A DNA stretch of 64,000 nt from Alloprevotella tannerae ATCC 51259 (GTDB lineage: Bacteria > Bacteroidota > Bacteroidia > Bacteroidales > Bacteroidaceae), in assembly GCF_000159995.1 (NCBI RefSeq), contig NZ_GG700643.1:737195-801194 (forward strand). The letters are read 5' to 3'. The position numbers and the translations under genes are program-made. The notes under the pieces were generated by a model, which ran no database searches, was not told the DNA's origin, and saw only the letters and a program-made list of their open reading frames with translations. Shown here in pieces: positions 18,476 to 27,592 of this stretch. Within the stretch, counting starts at the first letter, position 1, and each line of letters begins with the position of its first letter.

Positions 18476-19081
18476 ATGAAGATTACGCCCCGTCCATTCC
18501 TTTGCTTTCTCTTCCTCCTTCCCTTATTGTCACTCCGCGCACAAGTTGTGGCGGTCCAAGTTGCCGAAATGAAGCGAACCGACTTCTATGGTAACATACT
18601 CAGTTGCCAAGATTCTACGTTTACCTTTGTTACTGACGAGCGAGATACCCTCCGCTTCGCCATTCCCGCCGAACCCGACTATAACCATCGCCGCGTTGGC
18701 GCGTTGCGCGCCGGAGATCGCTACTGCCTCCTTGTGCGTACGGGCGACTATCCTTTAGGTGTAAATGCCTACGTCAACCTATCGCAACTCTTGGGTAGGT
18801 GGTATGACGACGATGCCTACAAATTTTTGGTCTTCCGCACAGATGGTAGCTTGAATGGTAGTCGGCATTTCGTTGGGCGCAATTATTTTTATTTCGAACG
18901 TTTTTCTATGGCGCAATTGGGTTGGTTTTTACGCGCCAAAGTCAGCGCTTTCGAGCCGGTAGATGGCGGCGCTCGAGAAGTAGAAACCGGTCTGTTCGGA
19001 CTCATCATTGAAGAACTGACCGACACCACGCTTCGTTTTCGTCTGTCGCCCTCTTCCGACGCCACTATCTTCGGCCGCTGA
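18476..19081 (+). CDS. Exported protein of unknown function
   Basis: A 201-residue protein with a signal peptide (PFLCFLFLLPLLSLRAQ) and a mature part rich in aromatic and beta-type residues (LLGRWYDDDAYKFLVFRTDG, GRNYFYFERFSMAQLGWFL). The middle segment LGRWYDDDAYKFLVF loosely resembles lipocalin-like Bacteroidetes domains, but I would not assign one. It stands alone between two non-coding stretches. Base composition is like the neighbours. A real gene is likely given length, signal peptide and codon pattern. Confidence 0.7.
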   Translation: MKITPRPFLCFLFLLPLLSLRAQVVAVQVAEMKRTDFYGNILSCQDSTFTFVTDERDTLRFAIPAEPDYNHRRVGALRAGDRYCLLVRTGDYPLGVNAYVNLSQLLGRWYDDDAYKFLVFRTDGSLNGSRHFVGRNYFYFERFSMAQLGWFLRAKVSAFEPVDGGAREVETGLFGLIIEELTDTTLRFRLSPSSDATIFGR

Positions 19082-19255
19082 GATTGGAAGCACACCTTTC
19101 GTCGCCAGACGCGTGCAGAGCGGCGCGACGAGTTGCGCCGCGATTTTGGCGTGGAATGAATAACGGGCCGCGCAGTCTTGTTTGCCGGTCTACTTGTCGC
19201 CTTTTCAACTCCCACTTCCTCCCTTTTTCTTTCTTCCTTGCCCATCAGATTATTG

Positions 19256-19339
19256 TTTGCTCGGGCCAAACGATGGTTTGCTGCCACCAAACGATAGTAT
19301 GCTCCCACCAAACTATGGTTTGCTCGGGCCAAACGAAAA
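19256..19339. repeat. 21-bp-period array, family 2
   Basis: Four units start at 19256, 19277, 19298 and 19319, exactly 21 bp apart, of the form TTTGCTCGGGCCAAACGATG and variants. Units 1 and 4 are identical over at least 16 bp, while units 2 and 3 carry GCTGCCACCAAAC and GCTCCCACCAAAC cores. Each has a TTTG...CAAA dyad. A second array of the same family is at 35412. Confidence 0.88.
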
Positions 19340-19613
19340 GAGCGTCAAGCATCGGGCGACAATAGGCTGCTCGCTCTCTTCGCCTTTTACATCATTTTAA
19401 AAGGCTGGCGGCCTGCTTTGCCGACGGCGGCCGTATGCCGTAGGCCTGCTTCCCGCGTGTCGGGATAATTTGTCGACTTGTAGCCTTATAAAAGAAAATA
19501 TGCTGCCGCACACCCCCGATTAAGCGATGCGCCGTAACCTTGTACGGAAAAAGAAAAGATTCATTTCAGAAGCGTCTCCAAGGATTGGTTGGCCTCGTCA
19601 AACTTACGTTTAG

Positions 19614-19680
19614 ACATAAAAAAAGGGATACCTCTGTATCCCAACCTTGTTAACCCTAAATCTAATACTATGAAAAACAC
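19614..19680 (-). ncRNA. Candidate small RNA with promoter and terminator
   Basis: On the minus strand a perfect TATCTTTG box (plus 19685-19692) is followed by a ~65-nt transcript. It ends in hairpin GGGATACAGAGGTATCCC (stem GGGATAC/GTATCCC, plus 19625-19642) and a run of seven T. The sequence between (CATAGTATTAGATTTAGGGT then TAACAAGGTTG) has no reading frame of note. The compact promoter-RNA-terminator layout supports an independent transcript; function unknown. Confidence 0.6.
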
Positions 19681-20090
19681 GATGCAAAGATACGGTCTCG
19701 AAGTCCGTTTTTTTGCGTTTTCCATCAAGAATTGATCGTTTAATCTGCTTTTTTATCAATTCGTAACGCTTATTGAAAAGTCAAATTTTCAATATTGCGC
19801 CTTTCTTTATGCCATTCGCCTCGCTGCTTGCCTTGATTTTCGTTTGAAAAACCAAGATTTCCTACACAGCTATCCCTCCTTTGGCTCGGTTTTACCAACT
19901 AAATCCTAAAAATATACAAAGTGCATCAGTGCGAAAAGCTCCATAGTTGCTCCGGCATCGCCTTTAGTAGCTCCTTGCAGCGGCGGCGGCCGGCATACGG
20001 CGGTTTCCCTTGCCTTTCGAACCGCTGCCCTCGGTCGAGAGGGAAAGAAAGTTTATGCCCCTTCCATACAAGCTATTGCGTGGTTTTTTC

Positions 20091-20098
20091 TAATTTTG
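20091..20098 (+). promoter_or_regulatory. -7 box of the T9SS core operon
   Basis: TAATTTTG matches TAnnTTTG, giving a predicted leader of about 105 nt before porP. The -33 region is weak. Confidence 0.5.
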
Positions 20099-20211
20099 CC
20101 GATTGGTGTTGCCGGTCGCTCGCAAGTAGGCACGTCGACAAACAATAAAAGACGCGCCGAAACGTTAGATAGAGATGACGGCGGCAAAAAGCTTCGCCCT
20201 ATAAAATAGCA

Positions 20212-21162
20212 ATGAGAAACTTGTTGAGATACATACGCTTGGTGGCAGCAGTCCTTTTGGTCGGCCTGCCTTTTCAGGCTTTGGCCCAACAAGATCCCGC
20301 TTTCGCCCATTATTGGGAACTCGAACCGCAGTTTAATCCCGCCACGGCCGGACGCTCTGACCAACTTTCGCTCAACATGGCTTATCAAACGCACGCCACA
20401 GGCTATACCAACAGCGGCGGAACGATGTATGCCGGAGCTGATATTGCGTTCATGCTCGGCCCAACTCGCCACGGCGTGGGCGCTATTTTTCAGAATGATC
20501 AGATCGGACTCTTCTCTCATCAGCGCTTTTCCGTGCAATACGCTTATTATTTCCCGCTCTTTGGTGGCGTAATGAGTTTGGGTGGCGAGGCAGATATGCT
20601 CCAAGAAACGTTAGACGGCTCTAAGGCCGATCTGGGCGAAACGAACGACCCCGCTTTTCCGCGGACAAAGCTTACCGGATCGTCGTTTGATGCCTCCGCC
20701 GGCGTCTATTATCACCACAAACGTTGGTATGCCGGCTTCGGATTCTTGCATCTCACCTCTCCCGTCGTGCGCTTGGGCGAAACCAATCAGTATCACGTGA
20801 AGCCACAGTATAATTTTACGGCCGGATACAATATTAAATTCCGCAATCCGTTAGTTGTTATAGTGCCGTCAGTGTTATTGCGCTACAGCAATGCCGATTT
20901 TCGGGCTGATTTGACGGGGCGGATCGTTTATCAACGGGAGAAAAAACGGCTCTATGCCGGCGCTTCTTATGCACCGCAGCACTCCGTGACGCTCTTTGTG
21001 GGAGGCACTTTCCACGGAGTCGACTTGAGTTACTCCTATGAAGCCAACACGTCCGGCTTAGGCTTGCAGGCGGGACAACACGAATTGACCGTCTCCTATC
21101 GCCTCCCGCTCAATTTGCAAAAACGCAAGCGCAATCTTCACAAGAGTGTGCGCTTCCTATAA
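20212..21162 (+). CDS. porP: T9SS outer-membrane protein PorP (PorP/SprF family)
   Basis: A 316-residue protein with signal peptide (ending FQALAQ) and the PorP/SprF family start QDPAFAHYWELEPQFNPATAG, which is highly diagnostic. The rest is a beta-barrel (VGAIFQNDQIGLFSHQRF, YAGFGFLHLTSP, ELTVSYRLPLNLQK). It is the first gene of the porPKLMN core operon and is thought to anchor the PorK-PorN ring to the outer membrane. It is 20 nt from porK. Confidence 0.92.
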   Translation: MRNLLRYIRLVAAVLLVGLPFQALAQQDPAFAHYWELEPQFNPATAGRSDQLSLNMAYQTHATGYTNSGGTMYAGADIAFMLGPTRHGVGAIFQNDQIGLFSHQRFSVQYAYYFPLFGGVMSLGGEADMLQETLDGSKADLGETNDPAFPRTKLTGSSFDASAGVYYHHKRWYAGFGFLHLTSPVVRLGETNQYHVKPQYNFTAGYNIKFRNPLVVIVPSVLLRYSNADFRADLTGRIVYQREKKRLYAGASYAPQHSVTLFVGGTFHGVDLSYSYEANTSGLGLQAGQHELTVSYRLPLNLQKRKRNLHKSVRFL

Positions 21163-21182
21163 AAAATACGACTATTTTGTGC

Positions 21183-22664
21183 ATGAAATATATGAGTTGT
21201 AATAAGTATCTTGTCATTGGTTGTTTGTTTTCGCTTTGTCTGATGCTCTCTTCCTGCTTCGGCGGGCGCAGCACGATGCGTAGCGGCGGTGAAGTGACCG
21301 GCGTGAAGGGCGCAGCCTATGCTGAGCCGACGCCCTACGGCATGCTTGAAGTAAAAAGAGGCTATCTGAAGACGGGCGTAGAACAAAACGACTCGCTTTG
21401 GGGCGCTGACATCCCCTCGCGCGACATCTCAGTCGACGGCTTCTGGATGGATCAGACGGAAGTCACCAACTCGATGTATAAACAGTTTGTCAATTGGGTG
21501 CGCGATTCCATTATCCGCGAGCGCTTGGCCGATCCCTCTTACGGCGGCGACGAAACGTATAAGATCACACAGGACCGCAACGGCGACCCTGTGCGTCCGC
21601 ACCTCAATTGGACCAAACCCATTCCGTGGCGAAAGCCCAGCGAAGACCAAGAAAGAGCGCTCAACAGCGTCTATAAAACGGACCCCATCGAGGGAACGCG
21701 TATGCTCGATGCGCACCAGATGAATTATCGCTACGAAATCTACGACTACGAGAAGGCTGCGCTGCGCAAATATCGCTTGAATCCGGCGGAGCGCGACTTG
21801 AATACGGACCACGTGGTGGATCCGGACGAGGTGGTGATGATTTCTAAAGATACGGCTTATATAGATGACAACGGAAACATCGTCAGACAAACGATCGAGC
21901 GCCCCTTAACTGGTCCTTGGGACTTCCTAAATACATATATAGTAAATGTATATCCGGACACGACGTGCTGGATCAATGACTTTCCCAATGCAAACAACGA
22001 ACTCTATTCGCGCCTTTACTTTGCTTCGCACGTCTATGACGATTATCCTGTCGTGGGCGTCAGTTGGGAGCAAGCCAATGCCTTTTGCGCTTGGCGCACG
22101 GAGTATCTTATGAAAGGTTTAGGGGGACAAGCGCGTTTCATTCAGCGCTATCGCCTCCCGACAGAGATAGAGTGGGAATATGCTGCGCGTGGAAAGGAGG
22201 GCAATCCCTTCCCTTGGGAGACCGATCAAGAACAAGACGTGAAGAAAAACGGAAAGGGATGCTTCTATGCCAACTTCAAGCCCGACGAAGGAGACTACAC
22301 GCAAGACGGCAACTTGATTACGAGCCGCGTGGGTACGTACGGCGCGAACTCTAACGGACTCTTCGATATGGCCGGTAACGTTGCAGAGTGGACAGGTACG
22401 GTTTACACGGAAGCAGGCGTGGCTGCGATGGCTGATATTAACCCGCAGCTTAAGTATAATGCGGCCAAGGAAGATCCTTATCTGCTCAAGCGTAAAAGCG
22501 TACGTGGCGGCTCGTGGAAAGATCCGCTTTCTTACATCCGTTCAGCGTGGCGTACGTGGGAATATCAGAATCAACCGCGATCATTTATTGGCTTCCGTTG
22601 CGTGCGTTCCAAAGCCGGAACGGCAACAGGCAAAGCGAAAGTGAGCGTAAAAAAGAAAAAATAA
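21183..22664 (+). CDS. porK: T9SS lipoprotein PorK (GldK), sulfatase-modifying-factor fold
   Basis: A 493-residue lipoprotein: lipobox LSSC in LCLMLSSCFGG, then a formylglycine-generating-enzyme-like domain: WMDQTEVTNSMYKQFVNWV, YPVVGVSWEQANAFCAWR, RYRLPTEIEWEYAARG, GLFDMAGNVAEWTG and KSVRGGSWKDPLSYIRSAWR with GFRCVR at the end. PorK forms the periplasmic ring with PorN under the outer membrane. The family keeps the fold without the enzyme activity. ATG 21183 is chosen over an in-frame TTG at 21177. Confidence 0.93.
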   Translation: MKYMSCNKYLVIGCLFSLCLMLSSCFGGRSTMRSGGEVTGVKGAAYAEPTPYGMLEVKRGYLKTGVEQNDSLWGADIPSRDISVDGFWMDQTEVTNSMYKQFVNWVRDSIIRERLADPSYGGDETYKITQDRNGDPVRPHLNWTKPIPWRKPSEDQERALNSVYKTDPIEGTRMLDAHQMNYRYEIYDYEKAALRKYRLNPAERDLNTDHVVDPDEVVMISKDTAYIDDNGNIVRQTIERPLTGPWDFLNTYIVNVYPDTTCWINDFPNANNELYSRLYFASHVYDDYPVVGVSWEQANAFCAWRTEYLMKGLGGQARFIQRYRLPTEIEWEYAARGKEGNPFPWETDQEQDVKKNGKGCFYANFKPDEGDYTQDGNLITSRVGTYGANSNGLFDMAGNVAEWTGTVYTEAGVAAMADINPQLKYNAAKEDPYLLKRKSVRGGSWKDPLSYIRSAWRTWEYQNQPRSFIGFRCVRSKAGTATGKAKVSVKKKK

Positions 22665-22731
22665 ATAGCAAGAGCGAGGGCGGCATCAGCGCTGCAATCG
22701 CTCTGCGCAAGACTAAATAACAGCAGCGTTT

Positions 22732-23706
22732 ATGTCAAGCAAGATAAATCTCATCACGCGCCTACAACACTGGATGGACAGCGTTCCCGGGCAAACATTC
22801 CTTAATTATGCCTACAGCTGGGGCGCTTCTATCGTTATTTTGGGCGCTCTCTTTAAGTTGACGCACCTTCCGGGCGGTAATTTAATGCTCTTTGCCGGTA
22901 TGGGAACGGAGGTTTTCGTTTTCTTCCTTTCCGCTTTCGACCGTCCGTTTGACAAAACGGAGATTGGCAAGGAACTTCCCCACGATTATCAGACTGACGA
23001 AGAAATAGCGGCAACCCTCGCCGCACAAGAAAAGGGTTATACGCCGGAAACAGAAGAGAGGGAAACGCCCGATGCAATTCCCTCGACTGCGCAGGCGGTT
23101 GTGTTTACAGCGCCGTCCGGCGTAAGCGCTCCTGCTTACGTCGCTCCTGCACCGCAAGCAGCCGCGCCGCAGCCGCAAGCCGCTCCGACAGAGACGGCGC
23201 AAACGCCTGCTCCATCGGCGCAAACGCCTGCTCCATCGGCGCAACCTTCCGCGCCGGCCGCACAAGGTTCGCTCGAAATTCCGCGCGACGCCGACGCAGA
23301 ACAATTGGCTGCCATTATTCGTGCGGCCAACGACGAATTGCTCCATCGCGCTCAGGCCGTGCTTTCACCCGAAATGGAAACGGCGACGAAGACTTATATC
23401 GAAAAACTACAAACGCTGACGGATACCTTCCAGAAGGTCGACGAGCAAAGTGCCCGCTTGACGCGCGACAGTGAAGAGATGGAGAATCTCAATCGCACGC
23501 TTACCGGCATCAATAAAGTATATGAGCTTCACTTGAAGAGCATCAGTTTGCAAGTAGGTACGATCGACGATATCAACAATCAGACCCACAAACTCGCAGG
23601 GCAGATTCAGCGTCTCAACAGCGTATATGCAAGAATGATCGACGCTTTGACCGTGAATATGGTCAACCAGTCGGCAGCTGCACCACGCGAACAAAGCGAA
23701 TCTTAA
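22732..23706 (+). CDS. porL: T9SS inner-membrane motor protein PorL (GldL)
   Basis: A 324-residue protein. Two N-terminal membrane helices (about residues 23-41 and 48-67, SWGASIVILGALFKLTHLPG and MLFAGMGTEVFVFFLSAF) match the GldL/PorL pattern. A Pro/Ala/Gln-rich linker (res ~130-185, repeating AQTPAPS) joins them to a helical cytoplasmic domain (res ~200-310). With PorM it forms the proton-driven motor. The low-complexity linker is longer than I would expect and may vary between strains. Confidence 0.92.
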   Translation: MSSKINLITRLQHWMDSVPGQTFLNYAYSWGASIVILGALFKLTHLPGGNLMLFAGMGTEVFVFFLSAFDRPFDKTEIGKELPHDYQTDEEIAATLAAQEKGYTPETEERETPDAIPSTAQAVVFTAPSGVSAPAYVAPAPQAAAPQPQAAPTETAQTPAPSAQTPAPSAQPSAPAAQGSLEIPRDADAEQLAAIIRAANDELLHRAQAVLSPEMETATKTYIEKLQTLTDTFQKVDEQSARLTRDSEEMENLNRTLTGINKVYELHLKSISLQVGTIDDINNQTHKLAGQIQRLNSVYARMIDALTVNMVNQSAAAPREQSES

Positions 23707-23746
23707 AGCGCGCCCTCACTTCTTTCTACGATTTCAGAATAAGCAA

Positions 23747-25309
23747 ATGCCTTCTACAATAAAGAAAAGACCCGTTTCTCCTCGCCAGAAGATGATCAAC
23801 TTGATGTATATCTTGTTGATGGCGATGTTGGCGCTTAATGTCTCCAACGACGTCTTGAAAGGCTTTCACCTTATTGGCGATAGCTTGGAGCGTACGACGA
23901 CAAATGCCGCCAAGGAGAACCGCGCTCTCTACGACGATTTTTCCGTCTTGATGAAGAAGAACCCGACGAAGGTGCGCGAGTGGTACGCCAAAGCCAACCA
24001 ATTGCGCCTCGCGTCCGACTCGCTTTATAATTTTGCCGAACAACTCAAGTGGGCCATCGCTCGCGAAGCAGATGGGAGCAAAGGAAATCCCGATCGGCTC
24101 AACAACGAAGAAAACTTAGATGCTGCGGGCCACATAATGCTCGCCCCAATCAGCGGGAAAGGAAAGTTGCTCTTCAATGCCATCAATAGCTATCGCGCCC
24201 ACGTCCTCCGCTACATCACCGACCCGCGTCAGCGCGCCATTATTGCGTCTGATTTGAGCACAGCCGTGCCGAAGAACGACAACTCCTTGCTCGGAAAGAA
24301 CTGGCAAGAATATATGTTTGAAGATATGCCGGCTATCGCTGCTATTACGATGCTTTCCAAACTTCAAAGTGACATCCGAAAAGCTGAGAATCAAGTCCTG
24401 CATACCTTGCGCGCCAATGTCGATTTGAAGGACATTCGCGTCAACGAACTCAACGCTTACGTACTGCCTGAAGCCACGACGTTGATGCCCGGAGAGGTCT
24501 TCCGCTCCAAAATCTTTATGGCAGCAGTCGACACAACGCAACGCCCGCAGATCTTTGTCAATGGGCGGCCGATTAGCGGCTCAGGTGAGTACAACTTTAC
24601 TGTTGGTGGGCCCGGCGAATATAGTTTTTCAGGCTACATTCTCACGCAAAACGCAGCCGGAGAGGTGCTTCGCCGCAATTTTGTTCAGAAATACAACGTC
24701 ATAGCGCCGCCAACCGGCGCCACTGTGGCTGCTGATTTGATGAACGTGCTCTATGCCGGCTTCAACAACCCTATCAGCGTGAGCGCTTCGGGCATAGCTC
24801 CCGATAAGGTTCATCTATCAATGACCGGCGGATCACTGACCTCGCAGGGCAAGGGCCACTATACGGCGCGCCCCGCCTCCGTTGGTAACAACGTCACCTT
24901 CACCGTCACCGGAGAAGTCAACGGAAAGACGCAAAAAATGGGCACTTACACCTTCAAAGTACGCAAATTGCCCGACCCAACGGCCTATATCGCACTGGGC
25001 AATGATCGCTTTAAGGGCGGCCGCCTCGCCAAAGGCTCTGTCTTAGGCGCAGCCGGTATCGGCGCCGCCATCGACGACGGCCTGCTCGACATACCTTTCC
25101 GCGTCTTGAGTTTCGAATCCGTCTTCTTTGATCGAATGGGCAATGCCCGTCCCGAGAATTCCGACGGTGCCAACTTCACCGAGAACCAACGCAATTTGAT
25201 GCGCTCGCTCCGACGTGGCCAGCGCTTCTACGTCTCACGCGTTGTCGTGGTGGGACCCGACGGTTTGCGTCGCACGCTGCCGCAACCGGTAGAAATCATC
25301 GTCAACTAA
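23747..25309 (+). CDS. porM: T9SS periplasmic shaft protein PorM (GldM)
   Basis: A 520-residue protein with one N-terminal membrane helix (MINLMYILLMAMLALNVSND, res ~15-35), the hallmark GldM start, followed by a long periplasmic region of helical then Ig-like beta domains (from about residue 220, YVLPEATTLMPGEVFRSKIF onward). Proteins of this family form the rotating dimer that couples the PorL/PorM motor to the PorK-PorN ring. It follows porL by 40 nt. Confidence 0.93.
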   Translation: MPSTIKKRPVSPRQKMINLMYILLMAMLALNVSNDVLKGFHLIGDSLERTTTNAAKENRALYDDFSVLMKKNPTKVREWYAKANQLRLASDSLYNFAEQLKWAIAREADGSKGNPDRLNNEENLDAAGHIMLAPISGKGKLLFNAINSYRAHVLRYITDPRQRAIIASDLSTAVPKNDNSLLGKNWQEYMFEDMPAIAAITMLSKLQSDIRKAENQVLHTLRANVDLKDIRVNELNAYVLPEATTLMPGEVFRSKIFMAAVDTTQRPQIFVNGRPISGSGEYNFTVGGPGEYSFSGYILTQNAAGEVLRRNFVQKYNVIAPPTGATVAADLMNVLYAGFNNPISVSASGIAPDKVHLSMTGGSLTSQGKGHYTARPASVGNNVTFTVTGEVNGKTQKMGTYTFKVRKLPDPTAYIALGNDRFKGGRLAKGSVLGAAGIGAAIDDGLLDIPFRVLSFESVFFDRMGNARPENSDGANFTENQRNLMRSLRRGQRFYVSRVVVVGPDGLRRTLPQPVEIIVN

Positions 25310-25353
25310 GGGCGACAGATCATTTTAGTCTTGAAAATATAAGTCCACACTAT

Positions 25354-26415
25354 ATGAAACGATACATTTTGCTGCTCATAGCAACCTTTACGATAGCGAC
25401 GCTCTCGGCCCAACCGCCGAAACGCCGGGCTGAAGATGCCACGCGCTCTGCCGCAACGCGCAACGCCCCGACGGGAGTTTCTTATCGCGATTTCCCCACG
25501 GCCCAGGCCATGCCTCAAGATGTGGCTTGGCGAAGAGACTTATATCGCGTCTTAAATCTGAAAAAGGACGCCAATGCCGTGTTATATTATCCGACGACCC
25601 CGCAAGATGGACGCGTCAATCTCTTTACTTACCTCTTCCATCTTCTGCTTCGCCGCCAGATAAAGGCTTACGATTATAAGCTTGATGGCAACGAAGACTT
25701 TTCTGCGGCCAATGAAGTGACGGCGCGCACGCTTATGGATCGCTATCATATCTATTATGAGGCGAAGGACGGCCGCTTGCGTGTCAACGATGCCGACCTG
25801 CCTTCCGAGGATGTCAAACTTTATTACTTGAAAGAGAGCACGTATTATGATCAGTATACGGCTACTTTCCGCACAAAGGTCGTTGCGATCTGCCCCGTGA
25901 TTGTGCGCGGCGATAGCGAGTTTGGCGGAACAGATCAAAACTACCCGATGTTTTGGGTACGCTTTGACGAAGTAGCCCCGAAGTTGGGCAAACTCATGCT
26001 CATGGAGAGCAATTATAACAATGCGGCCACGCTTTCAGCCGACGACTATTTTACGCTGGGTCGCTATGAAGGAGATATTTATAAGGCCGTCAATCTGCAA
26101 GACCGCCTCTTGAGCAATTACTGCCCCTCCGATTCAGATATGCACCGTGAACAGGCGCGTATTGAGAAGCAACTCAAAGATGTGCGCAAGGGTGTTTGGG
26201 GAGAAGAGCCCGTCGTGAAGAAGCCTGAAGCCGTCGTGACCGATACCGCCGCAGTAGCTACCGAAGCCGCCGCTCCGAAGCGCCGCATCACGGCTCGTCG
26301 TCGTACAACGACGCGTACAAAATCTCCGAAAGTATCTACGCCGAGCACGAAAGAGCCCAAGAGCAGCAAGACGACCAAAGCTGCCGGCTTTAGCGTGCGC
26401 CGCCAGCGTCATTAA
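25354..26415 (+). CDS. porN: T9SS ring protein PorN (GldN)
   Basis: A 353-residue exported protein: signal peptide (MKRYILLLIATFTIATLSAQ), the GldN core with DVAWRRDLYRVLNLKKDANAVLYYP, FTYLFHLLLRRQIKAYDY and FRTKVVAICPVIVR. The last ~75 residues are a low-complexity tail of Ala/Thr/Lys/Arg (KRRITARRRTTTRTKSPK and on) that is not part of the usual core. The gene closes the operon and is followed by a strong terminator at 26452. Confidence 0.92.
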   Translation: MKRYILLLIATFTIATLSAQPPKRRAEDATRSAATRNAPTGVSYRDFPTAQAMPQDVAWRRDLYRVLNLKKDANAVLYYPTTPQDGRVNLFTYLFHLLLRRQIKAYDYKLDGNEDFSAANEVTARTLMDRYHIYYEAKDGRLRVNDADLPSEDVKLYYLKESTYYDQYTATFRTKVVAICPVIVRGDSEFGGTDQNYPMFWVRFDEVAPKLGKLMLMESNYNNAATLSADDYFTLGRYEGDIYKAVNLQDRLLSNYCPSDSDMHREQARIEKQLKDVRKGVWGEEPVVKKPEAVVTDTAAVATEAAAPKRRITARRRTTTRTKSPKVSTPSTKEPKSSKTTKAAGFSVRRQRH

Positions 26416-26451
26416 ATTAGTGCAATAAGATTGCATTTAAGGTAAATAAGT

Positions 26452-26498
26452 AGGTGTGCTGCAAACTGATCTTTCGGTTTGCGGCACACCTTTTTTGC
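26452..26498 (+). terminator. Rho-independent terminator after porN
   Basis: AGGTGTGCTGCAAAC and GTTTGCGGCACACCT form a 15-bp stem with one mismatch, a short loop and then TTTTTT. Confidence 0.92.
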
Positions 26499-26760
26499 GC
26501 GTTTCACCCCATTCCCGCAATTCACCTGTTAAGGCTAAGTCCTTTTTTAGTTAAGGTTGATAAGGTGCACACCATCACTATAATACCACATACTCAATAC
26601 ACATTGATTTGTCTTAAGCGTCATTTTTTTCCTTTCAGGCCGAAAATAACCTCATTATATTCGCCCCGGATTTCACGTAAGCTGAACTAATAACGCTTCC
26701 CACTGCAAATAATCCCATTAAATCTGCCTCACACCCCACGTAATACGTATTTTTTAATGT

Positions 26761-26884
26761 TTCCCGCCTCAAATAACCCCATCGGGGTTAGTCTTTTGGC
26801 AGGGCAGGGTTAAGATGCGAAGCGGCTTAACCCTGTCTAACGCACCGCCGCATTGGCAACCCCTTAGGGTTGGTCTTTCAAAAA
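26761..26884 (+). repeat. REP/MITE-like three-hairpin element, copy B
   Basis: CAAATAACCCCATCGGGGTT, TTTTGGCAGGGCAGGGTTAA, a central GCGAAGC hairpin, then GCAACCCCTTAGGGTTG and GTCTTTCA. Same orientation as copy D and opposite to copy A. Confidence 0.85.
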
Positions 26885-26993
26885 TATCCGCAAGTCGAAT
26901 CGCAACGGAAACATACCCAATTATAATTCGCACGAGCAACGACTCACGTCGTTAGTGTCCGGGTTGCCGCTCCGCTCCTCAACCCTGCCACGG

Positions 26994-27104
26994 TGAAAGA
27001 CCAACCCCTGATGGGGTTGCACTCACTTCCATCCGTTTATCCGGGGTTAAGCCGCTTCGCACCTTAACCCCGGCCTGCCAAAAGACCAACCCTAAGGGGT
27101 TGTC
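26994..27104. repeat. REP/MITE-like element, copy C (rearranged)
   Basis: Begins GAAAGACCAACCCCTGATGG and ends CCTGCCAAAAGACCAACCCT AAGGGGTTG, with a central GGGGTTAAGCCGCTTCGC hairpin pairing with CCTTAACCCC. Both outer hairpins read in the plus direction and start with AAGACCAACCC, so it looks like a hybrid of element ends rather than a simple copy. Confidence 0.75.
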
Positions 27105-27379
27105 GTCGCTTTTTATCGAATCGATGTCAGGTCTCGTGTGCAATCTTTTTCAAAATAGACTCGCCACAACTTGACCTATGATTCCTTCCAATCAATTTCT
27201 TAACGCGGCCTTTCTGCAAACGATCTATTGAAACCAACATGCTCTTCGCTTGCAACTTAAACACAACCCCCACCTACCCATTTTTCGCAAACTTCATCCA
27301 CAAATAACCTCACCTTAACCTAATACTGCATCTACTCGCGCCTAAACACAACCCCCACCAACTTATCTCCGCAACCGCA

Positions 27380-27500
27380 CCGCCGCAAATAACCCCATCG
27401 GGGTTAGTCTTTTGGCAGGGCAGGGTTAAAGTGTGCAACGCTTTAACTCTGCATAACGCATCATACCTTTGAGCAACCCCTTAGGGTTGGTCTTTCAAAC
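27380..27500 (+). repeat. REP/MITE-like three-hairpin element, copy D
   Basis: CCGCCGCAAATAACCCCATC, then the TTTTGGCAGGGCAGGGTTAA segment, a central AAAGTGTGCAACGCTTT hairpin, and GAGCAACCCCTTAGGGTTG with GTCTTTCAAACG. Near-identical in its outer parts to copy B; the central stem differs in sequence but keeps pairing. Confidence 0.87.
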
Positions 27501-27592
27501 GACCACGAGTCGGTATGTTGCGAGGGACGATCAAAATAGCACGTTACAAATTGCCATTTTCCACCATACAACTTCGTGGATTAACTGACGAC

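Larger units (their letters stand above)
19082..20090. other. Intergenic region with 21-bp array and sRNA candidate
   Basis: About 1 kb without a convincing protein gene; short plus-strand frames simply read through the array. It holds the family 2 array (19256-19339) and a minus-strand small-RNA candidate (19614-19680). Confidence 0.6.

Noticed and set aside
26761-27500. The repeated hairpin element as an insertion sequence
   Set aside because: No transposase frame lies between or inside the copies; the element is too short and is better described as REP- or MITE-like.
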